Shown here: piece by piece, positions 1-8,306 of the stretch
Layout: each line of letters opens with the position of its first letter
Numbering within the stretch: the stretch's first letter is position 1
From: UBA3102 sp964413055
GTDB lineage: Bacteria > Bacillota > Desulfotomaculia > Desulfotomaculales > Pelotomaculaceae
Reading direction: 5' to 3'
DNA: 64,000 bases
Assembly (NCBI GenBank): GCA_964413055.1
Contig: CAYPRB010000010.1
Coordinates: forward strand, 1-64,000
Position numbers and translations under genes: made by a program
Notes under the pieces: generated by a model
Seen by the model: the letters and a program-made list of their open reading frames with translations, nothing else
The model's database searches: none
Told to the model about the DNA's origin: nothing

Positions 1-75
1 GGCGATGTGGTCAAAGTATACATTGTTGATGAGTTGAGTAATGCCGTGGAGCACAACCCGGTGGTCCTGCAGTAA
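1..75 (+). CDS. C-terminal end of a secreted protein with the locus-specific tail domain (partial)
   Basis: Only the last 24 codons and the TAA stop are inside the window. They encode a tail (GDVVKVYIVDELSN ... VVLQ) almost identical to the ends of the proteins at 1494-4790 and 4920-6488. The missing gene is therefore probably another secreted member of this surface locus carrying the same C-terminal domain of about 105 residues. Nothing can be said about its main domains. Confidence 0.85.
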   Translation, partial: GDVVKVYIVDELSNAVEHNPVVLQ

Positions 76-115
76 TACTGCTTGGGTGAAATAATACGAT
101 AGGAGCGTGAGAACG

Positions 116-1468
116 ATGAGGCTTAGGAAAGCAGTGTTTTTTCAAATAGCATTGCTAATGTTGCTGATTTTTATTCCCGCTGCGGTTGCGGCTGGTACAG
201 GCGGAATAGATCTATCTTTGAGTACAAGCGCGGCTCCAGTTGGAGAAAGCGTTACAGCATCAGGTAAAACAGCGCAGGAGGCATGGGTCCCCCTTAAAGT
301 AGTCGACGAAGCGGGGAATATAGTGGTGTTTGATGCGACAAAGTCCGGTAGCGACGGGAATTACAGCATTGACTTCAAAGTGCCGGAGGGCGCTGCCGAT
401 ACGTTGACGGTTGTTGTCGGAGAAGGCAGCAAAGTGAGCAGCAAAACCCTTACCGTGGGGACTAAATCATCCAGCTCTAGCCCTGGCGGCGGAGGCGGCT
501 CTCGAAGCACGGGCCCGGATCCTGTCACCTCCACAACGGGTAAAGCCTCGGTTAGCCCGGATACCGGCGGGACTATCGGACTCGGGGACGAGGCCACTAT
601 CGAAATACCGGCCGGAGCGTTGACCGGGACAGAAGATGTGGAAGTAAAAATAGAGCGGGTAGCTGCACCACCTGCTGCGCCTGCAGGTTTCAGGCTGCTG
701 GGGGTTGTTTACGAGTTCAGCGTGGGGGACAGCAGCAGCTACAGTTTTGCTGAACCAGTGACCCTTACCTTTACCTTTGACCCCGAAGCTCTGGGCGAGG
801 GTGAGATCCCGACCATCCAATATTACGACGCAGACCTTGGCCGGTGGATAAATCTGGGTGGTGAGGTAACAGGCAATACCATAAGTATACAGGTGGACCA
901 CTTAACCAAGTTTTCCGTGATGGCAGGGTTGCCTGAGGAAGTGCCGCTTGTGGAGCTGACGGACATCGCCGGCCACTGGGCGGAAGCTACCATTAAGGAA
1001 CTGGTGGCCCTCGGGATTATCAGCGGTTATCCGGACGGCACCTTCAAACCCGGCCATGAGATCACCAGGGCCGAATTTGCCGCGCTTGCTGTGCGGGGCT
1101 TTGGCCTGGAGTTACGGAGCGGTAAAGTCTTTGCAGATACCGCCGGCCACTGGGCGGAAGAAATTGTTGCTACTGCAGCATATCACGGCATCGTCAAGGG
1201 TTATAGCGAGGAGATTTTCAGCCCGGACGACCTGATTACCCGTGAGCAGATGGTTACCATGATAGTACGGGCATCCGACCCGGCTGCAGCGGCGGAAGAG
1301 ATTCCGTTTACAGACAGCGGCAGTATCTCCGGCTGGGCCCGGGAGGCCGTGGCCGCAGCTGTACAGGAGGGAACCATTAGCGGATATCCCGACAACACCT
1401 TTAGACCCCAGGGCAACGCCACCAGGGCCGAGGCCGTTACGGTGGTCGCAAATACGTTGCCGGAATAG
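116..1468 (+). CDS. Secreted S-layer-homology protein with ZU5-like domain
   Basis: A 450-residue exported protein predicted to bind the cell wall. An N-terminal signal peptide (about 1-28) is followed by a beta-rich domain, a Gly/Ser/Pro linker near 122-135, a ZU5-like domain (about 145-275; IEIPAGAL and TLTFTFDPEAL motifs) and three C-terminal SLH repeats (about 281-450; GHWAEATIKEL, GHWAEEIVATA, SGWAREAVAAA, each with a GY or G-x-F turn and a TRAE/TRE motif). SLH repeats bind pyruvylated secondary wall polymer in Gram-positives. I chose ATG at 116 because AGGAG at 101-105 sits 10 nt upstream; the in-frame GTG at 107 is only 1 nt from that site. It lies 25 nt before the giant repeat protein, so the two are probably co-transcribed. 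It may be the wall anchor for the non-anchored proteins that follow (inference). Confidence 0.85.
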   Translation: MRLRKAVFFQIALLMLLIFIPAAVAAGTGGIDLSLSTSAAPVGESVTASGKTAQEAWVPLKVVDEAGNIVVFDATKSGSDGNYSIDFKVPEGAADTLTVVVGEGSKVSSKTLTVGTKSSSSSPGGGGGSRSTGPDPVTSTTGKASVSPDTGGTIGLGDEATIEIPAGALTGTEDVEVKIERVAAPPAAPAGFRLLGVVYEFSVGDSSSYSFAEPVTLTFTFDPEALGEGEIPTIQYYDADLGRWINLGGEVTGNTISIQVDHLTKFSVMAGLPEEVPLVELTDIAGHWAEATIKELVALGIISGYPDGTFKPGHEITRAEFAALAVRGFGLELRSGKVFADTAGHWAEEIVATAAYHGIVKGYSEEIFSPDDLITREQMVTMIVRASDPAAAAEEIPFTDSGSISGWAREAVAAAVQEGTISGYPDNTFRPQGNATRAEAVTVVANTLPE

Positions 1469-1493
1469 ATAATCAAAAGAAAGGAGAAAAAAA

Positions 1494-4400
1494 ATGGATG
1501 GCATGATAAAACGCAGGCCGGGCTTCCTGCTGGTCATTTCACTGGCGCTGCTGGTTACAGTGTTTGCTTTCATGGCCGTGCCCCAACCAGCCGCCGCCGC
1601 CGAGGAAACCGATGTGCTCTACGAAGGGACGGTAAATTTAACACCCGGTGCGACCTTCGACGTGACCGCCTACAACTCGAGTGTAGTATACACTGTTTAC
1701 GAGAACACACCGCTGGGGGCACTGCACAAAGCTTCTATTGCCAGGGGCTTTACCTATGAAGTTACCGACAAACGCTGGGATGATGATAAAGTACTCTTGT
1801 TGGACAATTTAGGAGACTATAACCGCAAAGATCCGGGTTACTGGTATGCGTATGTCAATAATGTTTATAAAGACGGCTACATGAATACTCCGGATGGACT
1901 GAACGTTATTGAATTGGCAGATGGGGACAGGGTTGAGTATTATTACGCCGCTAATATTAACGATCCGGCCGGCCTTAATACCGTCAAGGCGGCGGCTACC
2001 GCCGCGGTGAAAACCGTTGTGGATACGGGTGGTGTCACGCCGACAGACTGGACCCTCCAGCTCTCGGGGGCGAAGGATGACACCGTAACCAAAGCCTTCT
2101 TTGAAGAGGGCCTCAATTGTTCTGTGAGCCAACGGGTTTACTGGACCGACGATGAGGATAATGTCTGGGGAGGCGTGCCGCTGTGGCTGCTTGTCGGCAT
2201 GGTCGATGATGAAGCCGACGAAGGTGATTACCATATCAACTTCAATGATGAGTTGGCCGAACAGGGCTATGAAGTTAATGTTATCGCCGGTGACGGGTGG
2301 AAGGCAACTCTTAACAGCGCTGATATTGCCCGCAACGATGGTTATATCGTCGCCAATACCCTGAACGGGGAACCGCTGCCGCTCCAGACCGCATCGGGAA
2401 AAGACTGCTGGCCGCTCCACCTGAAAGGTGAGGAAGTTATTGGCGGGCAGCAGGTAGGTAACATTGTGCGCATCGAGCTTTCCGGCCTTCCTGAGCCGCC
2501 TGCAGGATGGACCCTGGAACTGCTCGGGGAAGTAGGCGATACCATCACCCAGGCGGAATTTGAAGACGGACTGGCCTGCACGGGGTCAGGTCATGCCAAT
2601 GAATGGACCGACAATGACGGCAACATCTGGTCCGGCGTGCCGCTGTGGGTGCTCCTGGGCGCGGTGGACGACATCGAGGCCGGCAGCCACTGGACTTTCA
2701 GTGATGACGTGGCCGCAGAGGGTTATACAGTGGAAGTGATTGCCGGAGACGGTTATTCCAAAACCTTTAACAGTGCTGATGTAACTAGTAGTAATGATTA
2801 TATCGTCGCCAATAAATGCAACGGTGCACCGCTTACCGGTTCATCAGAGCCGTTGCGCCTGGTCGGTGCCGGTGTCGCCAAAGAAGACGGTTCGCTCGGG
2901 GGTTCTGCCGTCGGCAACATCGTCAAGATAGAAATCCCCGAACTGCAGACACCGCCGGCTGAAGAGGGTAGCTGGAACCTCGCCCTGGACGGCAAGATCA
3001 GTGATGTTATTTCGCAGGCGGAGTTTGAAGCCGCTCTGGCCTGTCCGAATTCGGGCCACCTGGTAGAATGGACCGACGGTGACGGCAACGTCTGGTCAGG
3101 CATACCCCTCTGGTTCCTGACCGGCTGGGTAGATGACCGGCAGCCCCACGAATACAATGCTAATCTGGCAAACGCCGGTTATACCATCCTGGTGAAAGCA
3201 GGAGACGGTTACACCAAGGATTTTGCCAGTGCGGACGTAGATATGAGCAACGACTTTATCGTTGCCAACCAGATTAACGGTGCGCCGCTTACCGATTCCT
3301 GGCCCTTGCGCCTGGTCGGTGACGGAGTTGCCGGCGCCGAAGGATCCCTTGGCGGTACCAGCGTTGGGAATATCGTTGCAATTGAGCTGACGTCTTTTGG
3401 GACTGCCCCGTCCATACCTGAGCTCAATATCGTCAAGTACGCTGAAGATGGTACCACTATTCTTGATGAAAAGACGTTCGATTATCTCTGGATGCAGGAG
3501 AACCTGGACGTGATCGGGGACGGAACCACGGTATACCGCTACGAGGGAATCACCAACAATCCCGATGATGTATGGGATTCCGCCGAAACCTATCCTGGCG
3601 GTTACAAGATTGCTAACGCCGTGAAGGGCACCCGCATCAAGGACCTTTGCGACCTTGTGGGCGGCATGGGCTCCGGGACCGAAATTGTACTGGTTGCAAA
3701 TGACGGTTACGAAACCAGGCTTCCCTATTCCTCCGTCTATACCGACCCCTCGGTGCAGGAACGCCAGGGGGATGCCATTCTGGCCTGGTGGGCTGACGGA
3801 GAATACGTACCTTATTACGCCGACGGTATGCGTTTGTTCTTTACCCCGGGAGGCGATCACGTTTACGGCCAGTGGGACATGCACGAAACGCTGCCGGAAA
3901 ACTACTGGCACTACTATTACGGCGATGGTGTCCAGTATCCTTCCTGCGCCGGTCTGTCGGCCAAGTATATTACAGAAATCAAGCTCTACTCCGCTCCCCA
4001 GGGCGACTGGACGCTGGAGCTCGACGGCCGTGATCTCGGCGGGATAAGCTATGATGTGAGCAAAACCTATTTCGAATCGGCTCTTGCCTGTCAGTTCGGT
4101 GCTGACCACAAGGTAGCCTATACCGATTCTCAAGACCGGGTCTGGGAAGGTATGCCCCTGTGGCTCTTTGCCGGATTCGTCGATGACGCCGACCAGCATT
4201 CTGATAACGCCTTTAATGAGGAAATGGCAGCGGAGGGCTACCAGGTGGTAATTACCGCCGCGGACGGCTATACGGTGACGATCGACAGTACGGATATCAT
4301 CAGGAATAACAACTATATCGTCGCCAACACCCTGAACGGGGCAACCATACCCAAATCTGACGGCAGTTGGCCGCTCCGGCTCGTCGGACCGGCTGTCAGC

Positions 4401-4790
4401 GGGAAAACGTCCATCTCGCAGATCGTGCGTATTGATTTAGTCCCGGAACCGGCATTTTACGAAATAGTGCCAGAAGAGGATGATGCCTATACCATTGGGC
4501 AAACTGCAGATGGTATCAGCACCATGACCGTGGATTCTGGAATATCCGGGTTTAAATACTTTACCGTCGGTATTAATACGTTGTTATCCCACGATGGTGA
4601 AGAGACGGTAATATTTACCCATCTAAGGGACGGCAGCCAGCTTGGCCTAAGCGTTACCAGGGCGGACTTCGACGAGGTGGATACGGCCCAGGCCGGTTTT
4701 AATGTGCAGTCCGGCGACGTGGTCAAGGCGTATACTGTAGATGAGCTAAGCAATGCACCAGACCGGAACCCGCGGATTCTGCAGGAGTAG
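1494..4790 (+). CDS. Giant secreted repeat protein: DUF4430 plus five sulfite-oxidase-like (molybdopterin-fold) modules
   Basis: 1098 residues with a signal peptide (about 1-36). Residues 45-152 resemble DUF4430, the fold that forms the C-terminal part of transcobalamin-type vitamin carriers. Four similar modules follow (about 184-332, 338-482, 493-635, 838-983) and one divergent one (643-832). The similar modules share a Cys near the start (C209, C362, C517, C866), then WTD, a VW-x-G-x-PLW motif, AGDGY (AADGY in the last), DYIVAN-like and WPLRLVG motifs. This order resembles the sulfite oxidase molybdopterin-binding fold, and the Cys falls about where the Mo-ligating Cys occurs. The last 105 residues (990-1098) are the tail domain shared with neighbours. 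No SLH or sortase motif is seen. AGGAG at 1482-1486 is 7 nt before the ATG. The function is not known; I infer ligand capture at the surface rather than catalysis. Confidence 0.8.
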   Translation: MDGMIKRRPGFLLVISLALLVTVFAFMAVPQPAAAAEETDVLYEGTVNLTPGATFDVTAYNSSVVYTVYENTPLGALHKASIARGFTYEVTDKRWDDDKVLLLDNLGDYNRKDPGYWYAYVNNVYKDGYMNTPDGLNVIELADGDRVEYYYAANINDPAGLNTVKAAATAAVKTVVDTGGVTPTDWTLQLSGAKDDTVTKAFFEEGLNCSVSQRVYWTDDEDNVWGGVPLWLLVGMVDDEADEGDYHINFNDELAEQGYEVNVIAGDGWKATLNSADIARNDGYIVANTLNGEPLPLQTASGKDCWPLHLKGEEVIGGQQVGNIVRIELSGLPEPPAGWTLELLGEVGDTITQAEFEDGLACTGSGHANEWTDNDGNIWSGVPLWVLLGAVDDIEAGSHWTFSDDVAAEGYTVEVIAGDGYSKTFNSADVTSSNDYIVANKCNGAPLTGSSEPLRLVGAGVAKEDGSLGGSAVGNIVKIEIPELQTPPAEEGSWNLALDGKISDVISQAEFEAALACPNSGHLVEWTDGDGNVWSGIPLWFLTGWVDDRQPHEYNANLANAGYTILVKAGDGYTKDFASADVDMSNDFIVANQINGAPLTDSWPLRLVGDGVAGAEGSLGGTSVGNIVAIELTSFGTAPSIPELNIVKYAEDGTTILDEKTFDYLWMQENLDVIGDGTTVYRYEGITNNPDDVWDSAETYPGGYKIANAVKGTRIKDLCDLVGGMGSGTEIVLVANDGYETRLPYSSVYTDPSVQERQGDAILAWWADGEYVPYYADGMRLFFTPGGDHVYGQWDMHETLPENYWHYYYGDGVQYPSCAGLSAKYITEIKLYSAPQGDWTLELDGRDLGGISYDVSKTYFESALACQFGADHKVAYTDSQDRVWEGMPLWLFAGFVDDADQHSDNAFNEEMAAEGYQVVITAADGYTVTIDSTDIIRNNNYIVANTLNGATIPKSDGSWPLRLVGPAVSGKTSISQIVRIDLVPEPAFYEIVPEEDDAYTIGQTADGISTMTVDSGISGFKYFTVGINTLLSHDGEETVIFTHLRDGSQLGLSVTRADFDEVDTAQAGFNVQSGDVVKAYTVDELSNAPDRNPRILQE

Positions 4791-4833
4791 GACCTGATTA
4801 AAGTATTAGAAGAAAAAGGTTGGAAGGCGAGTT

Positions 4834-4875
4834 GGGCAAAACTTGGAAATGCCTTTGGCGTGAAGGGTTTTGCCC
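4834..4875 (+). repeat. Perfect 9-bp inverted repeat upstream of the metallophosphoesterase gene
   Basis: GGGCAAAAC (4834-4842) pairs perfectly with GTTTTGCCC (4867-4875). The 24-nt loop holds a nested GCC/GGC mini-hairpin. No U-tract follows, so it is not a standard terminator. It lies in the 129-nt gap between two genes and could be a processing or regulatory hairpin. The same stretch is also an open 36-codon extension in frame with the preceding TAG stop. Confidence 0.35.
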
Positions 4876-4919
4876 TACGCTCCCTATCCGGGGATTGGTG
4901 AATAAAGGAGCAAGCCAAA

Positions 4920-6488
4920 ATGATATCTGAAATGGGTTTTATAAAAAGAAAGCATCCGGGAGCAAGGAAAATAATCTACCTGATGGTTTTCCTTTGCGCC
5001 CTTTTTTACTCCTGTCTTTTTTCTGCGTCTGCACTGGCTGGGGAAGGTACCGGGCCCGAACAAATTATTTTAACCTGTACCCGGAACCCGGCCACTTCGC
5101 AGACCATTACCTGGTTAACGCCAAATAATGATTCTTCACTGGTCCAGTACGCAGTAGCGGAAGGCTTTAACGGCGATTTTGACGCCGCCGGGCAAATGGC
5201 TGCCGCCGTTAAATCATTCGCCGGCAGCGATAATTACCATTATACCGTCACGCTTACCGGATTGAAGCCCGGTACGCAATATTTCTACCGGGTTGGTAAG
5301 GACGGCGCCTGGAGCGAACCTTTATCTTTTTCGACTTCCGCCGCTCCGCAGGATTTTACCTTTTTATATCTGGGTGATGTCCAGGACGGATATGCCCAAT
5401 GGGGCAATCTATTGGACGAGATTTACCGCGAAAATCCCCAGATCAGATTTGCCCTTTTGGGCGGGGATTTGACGGATAACGGAAGTGATCAACATGAGTG
5501 GGGAGAATTTCTCGACGCTGCGACGGGTGTGTTCTCCCGGATTCCGATGATGCCTGCAAAGGGGAACCATGACGGAAGCCTGTTTTCAGAATTTTTTTCT
5601 CTACCGGATAACGGTCCCCAGGGCGTAAGCGGGACATTTTACTCCTTTGATTACGGAGATGCCCATTTTGTGGTTTTGGATACCAGCAACATCATTACTG
5701 AAAGCGTTAAACAATGGTTGCAGGAAGACCTGGAAGAAACGAGCAAAAAATGGAATTTTGCTGTTTTTCATATCCCTGCTTACCCGGTTGTTTACGATTA
5801 CAAGGGAATTGACCAAACCCTTTGTGAACATTGGGTACCAATTTTGGAGGCAAACGGGGTGGATATGGTTTTTGTCGGGCATCAACATGTTTATATGCGT
5901 ACCCATCCCATTTTTCAGGGGGAAGTGCAAAGCGGTGCGTATGGAATTGTCTATGTGATGGGAAATTCAGGTTCCAAATTTTACGATACGGCGGAAGGTT
6001 TTCCCTATATTGCCAGGGAGGAGACGGGCAGTAATTATCAGCTCCTGGAACTAAATGGTAATGTTTTGACATTGACGGCCAAAAAAGCCGGTGGTGAATT
6101 GATTGAAACGTATGCGCTCAGTAAAGGGGAAACGCACGATCCGGGACAAAACCCGCTTTACACGGTTACCCCCGGGACAGATCAGGCGTATACCCCGGGG
6201 AGTACCGGGGAAGGAATTTGTACTATGACCGTGAATTACGGCGTATCAGGATTTAATTATTTTACGGCCGGCATTAATCCTCTAGTTCCTCATAACGGTG
6301 AAGAAACCGTGGTCTTTACGCATTCAAGAAACGGCAGTCGATTGGGACTTAACGCCACCAGAGCTGATTTCGACCAGGTGGATACGGCCCAGGCCGGTTT
6401 CAATGTGAAAGCAGGCGACGTAATCAAGGTTTACATTGTTGACGAGTTAACTAGTGCAAACGACCATAATCCAGTAATCCTGCAGTAA
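4920..6488 (+). CDS. Secreted purple-acid-phosphatase-like metallophosphoesterase with locus tail domain
   Basis: 522 residues. A signal sequence (about 1-41, hydrophobic core YLMVFLCALFY) leads to an N-terminal fibronectin-like purple acid phosphatase domain (about 45-138) and a calcineurin-like phosphoesterase domain (about 145-395). The metal-binding blocks are all present: GDVQD, GGDLTD, GNHD, a His in FHIPAY and GHQHVYMRT. This supports an active dinuclear-metal phosphatase acting outside the membrane. Residues from about 418 form the tail domain shared with the 1098-residue protein, implying the same localisation or partner. GGAG at 4907-4910 is 9 nt before the ATG. In context it could strip phosphate from the ligand before uptake (inference). 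Confidence 0.85.
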   Translation: MISEMGFIKRKHPGARKIIYLMVFLCALFYSCLFSASALAGEGTGPEQIILTCTRNPATSQTITWLTPNNDSSLVQYAVAEGFNGDFDAAGQMAAAVKSFAGSDNYHYTVTLTGLKPGTQYFYRVGKDGAWSEPLSFSTSAAPQDFTFLYLGDVQDGYAQWGNLLDEIYRENPQIRFALLGGDLTDNGSDQHEWGEFLDAATGVFSRIPMMPAKGNHDGSLFSEFFSLPDNGPQGVSGTFYSFDYGDAHFVVLDTSNIITESVKQWLQEDLEETSKKWNFAVFHIPAYPVVYDYKGIDQTLCEHWVPILEANGVDMVFVGHQHVYMRTHPIFQGEVQSGAYGIVYVMGNSGSKFYDTAEGFPYIAREETGSNYQLLELNGNVLTLTAKKAGGELIETYALSKGETHDPGQNPLYTVTPGTDQAYTPGSTGEGICTMTVNYGVSGFNYFTAGINPLVPHNGEETVVFTHSRNGSRLGLNATRADFDQVDTAQAGFNVKAGDVIKVYIVDELTSANDHNPVILQ

Positions 6489-6570
6489 TGAGTGCATTGA
6501 ACTGTAAGTTTCTTTGGGGACCCTCATAATATTAATCCGTTTCTTCTAGAGCAGGGTGGGATGAAATATA

Positions 6571-7143
6571 ATGTATGGCCAAAGATGTTCCCTTCCAATA
6601 GCGGCAACGGTGTTGTTTTTACTGTTGCTGCTGCTGTCCTTTATGATTTTGACCGGATGCCGGGGCGGGCAGCCGCCTGCCGCCGGAGAAGATGGCTTTC
6701 TGGTGATCCGGGGTGCTGCCGTGGAAAGTGAAGTACGTCTCTCCATGGAAGAAATAAAAGCCCTGGAGGGTGGCCTGGTCGAAGACGATTATTTTTCCGT
6801 TAATTCATACGGAACCAAGCAATATTTTCATTTCAAAGGCGTCTGGGTCTGGCACCTCTTGAAGGAAAAAGCAAACTTAAAAGAGCACGCTTCCAGGTTG
6901 AGTTTTATTGCCGGGGACGGTTATGAAGTGGAATACACTTTGGAAGAGGTTAAGCGGGACGATTACATCGACGAGCAAAATCCCGAAAAACAATACAAGA
7001 TGATCCTGGCGTGGGAAGAAGATGGCTGGGAATATAACCCGGGCGAAGGCAATCCATTAAAATTGGTCGTGGGGCAGCGCGAGCCCGGCGATGTGAACAA
7101 GCCTTACTGGGTACGCAATGTAAAAACTATTCGCGTTGATTAA
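6571..7143 (+). CDS. Lipoprotein with a single sulfite-oxidase-like domain
   Basis: 190 residues. A hydrophobic N-terminus ends in the lipobox L-T-G-C (Cys30), so the mature protein should be lipid-anchored on the outer face of the membrane. The rest (about 42-190) is one copy of the fold seen five times in the giant neighbour: VWVWHLL, AGDGYEVEYTLEEV, a DDYI block, then PLKLVVG and WVRNVKTIRVD. The module-opening Cys of the giant protein is absent, so metal or pterin ligation through it is not expected. Spacing to the ECF S-component gene is 54 nt. By analogy with solute-binding lipoproteins, it may pass the ligand from the wall to the transporter (inference). Confidence 0.8.
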   Translation: MYGQRCSLPIAATVLFLLLLLLSFMILTGCRGGQPPAAGEDGFLVIRGAAVESEVRLSMEEIKALEGGLVEDDYFSVNSYGTKQYFHFKGVWVWHLLKEKANLKEHASRLSFIAGDGYEVEYTLEEVKRDDYIDEQNPEKQYKMILAWEEDGWEYNPGEGNPLKLVVGQREPGDVNKPYWVRNVKTIRVD

Positions 7144-7197
7144 AGAAAGCCCGGACAGCAGACGGCGGGGAGACAACCGGTGACTGGAGGTAGAACC

Positions 7198-8280
7198 GTG
7201 GAAGAAGAAATAAAAAAGCGTAAGCAATATTACTTGAGCAACCGGGACCTGCTGATTATTGCTGTTTTAAGCGGTATCGGCGGAGTGATCAGTACTTATG
7301 TCGGCTATCTGGGTAATCTTTTAAACCGGGTTTGCGGTGTTCCTTTCGGTGCCGGGCAGTTTGTCTCCGGTCTGCACGTTTTCTGGATCATTTTAGCGGC
7401 CGGTCTCATCAGGAGACCGGGGGCAGCTGCCGCCGCCGGCCTGCTCAAAGGAGTAATCGAGCTTTTTACGGGCAGCACCCACGGGGTGGCGATCGTACTG
7501 ATTTCCCTGATGCAGGGGATCATCGTCGATATTGTCCTGCTGCTCACCAGGCGGTACAACCTGGTCAGCTACATGCTGGCGGGTGGTGTTGCGGCTGCGT
7601 CCAACGTGTTTGTTTTTCAATTGCTCTACTTTTCCGGCGCTCCCGTCACCTATATTTGCTTTATCGGTCTCCTGGCCTTTATTTCCGGCGTTCTCCTGGC
7701 GGGTAGTTTTGGGCACTCGGTTCTGGAGATTGTCTTACAGGCCAGGCCTTACCGCATGGGTGTTAATTCAAGAGCTAAAACCGCTGCCACGGCCGATGCA
7801 AATGGAAAGCAAAAAATATTTATGTCCCGCCTGCGGCTGGTGGTCACGGGATTGCTGCTGGCAGCATTTTCCGCCGGCGCGGTATATTATTATGCCGCTG
7901 TTTTTGAGCCGCCCTGGGTCGGTCCCAAATGCCGGGTGGAAGGGGCGGTGGAAAAACCGCTTTCTTTCCGGCTTTTCGACTTCGAACAGTATGAAACGAC
8001 GATCACCGCGGAATTAAAAGGAGAGGTCACCAGCGTTCCGCCGCAGAATTATACGGGGGTTCCCCTGCGGGTCATCCTCCGGGATACCCGTCCCTTGGAT
8101 GGTGCAAATACCCTGGTGGTGACCGCCACGGATGGTTATACGGTGGAATTTGAATTGCAAAAAGTGTTGGCTGACGAACAAATGCTGTTGATTCGTGAAG
8201 AAAATATGCTGCGCCTGATTGCCGCAAATTACCCGGGGGGGCACTGGGTAAAGATGGTAAATAAGCTTGTAGTAAAATAG
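7198..8280 (+). CDS. ECF transporter S component (YkoE/ThiW-like) fused to an external sulfite-oxidase-like domain
   Basis: 360 residues. Six hydrophobic segments lie between about 18 and 170 (for example LIIAVLSGIGGVIS and VFWIILAAGLI), typical of an ECF substrate-binding subunit of the YkoE type; that family is linked to thiamine or hydroxymethylpyrimidine uptake. A seventh segment (about 212-233) carries a C-terminal domain (245-360) outside the membrane with the same blocks as the lipoprotein: YTGVPLRVIL, VTATDGYTVEF and HWVKMVNKLVV. The GTG at 7198 has GGAGG at 7186-7190, 7 nt away; a GTG at 7180 is an alternative. The ATPase and T-component genes follow directly, so this is a dedicated (group I) ECF importer. 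The substrate cannot be assigned from sequence. Confidence 0.82.
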   Translation: MEEEIKKRKQYYLSNRDLLIIAVLSGIGGVISTYVGYLGNLLNRVCGVPFGAGQFVSGLHVFWIILAAGLIRRPGAAAAAGLLKGVIELFTGSTHGVAIVLISLMQGIIVDIVLLLTRRYNLVSYMLAGGVAAASNVFVFQLLYFSGAPVTYICFIGLLAFISGVLLAGSFGHSVLEIVLQARPYRMGVNSRAKTAATADANGKQKIFMSRLRLVVTGLLLAAFSAGAVYYYAAVFEPPWVGPKCRVEGAVEKPLSFRLFDFEQYETTITAELKGEVTSVPPQNYTGVPLRVILRDTRPLDGANTLVVTATDGYTVEFELQKVLADEQMLLIREENMLRLIAANYPGGHWVKMVNKLVVK

Positions 8281-8306
8281 ATTTTTAAAAAATCGAGGGG
8301 TTAAGC

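Noticed and set aside
3096..4199. Long minus-strand ORF of 367 codons opposite the giant repeat protein
   Set aside because: It is a shadow of the plus-strand repeats, without a ribosome-binding site or a sensible product.
4788..4898. Readthrough of the TAG at 4788 (for example by pyrrolysine) extending the giant protein by 36 residues
   Set aside because: The two other proteins with the same tail domain end at the equivalent position with ordinary stops, and nothing else supports stop-codon recoding.
4801..4919. Riboswitch (cobalamin, thiamine or c-di-GMP) upstream of the phosphoesterase
   Set aside because: A stem is present, but I could not match any known aptamer core, so only the inverted repeat is reported.
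1494..8280. Annotating the repeat-module proteins as working molybdopterin oxidoreductases
   Set aside because: The lipoprotein and S-component copies lack the ligand Cys, no electron-transfer partner is nearby, and the context is transport; only the fold resemblance is claimed.
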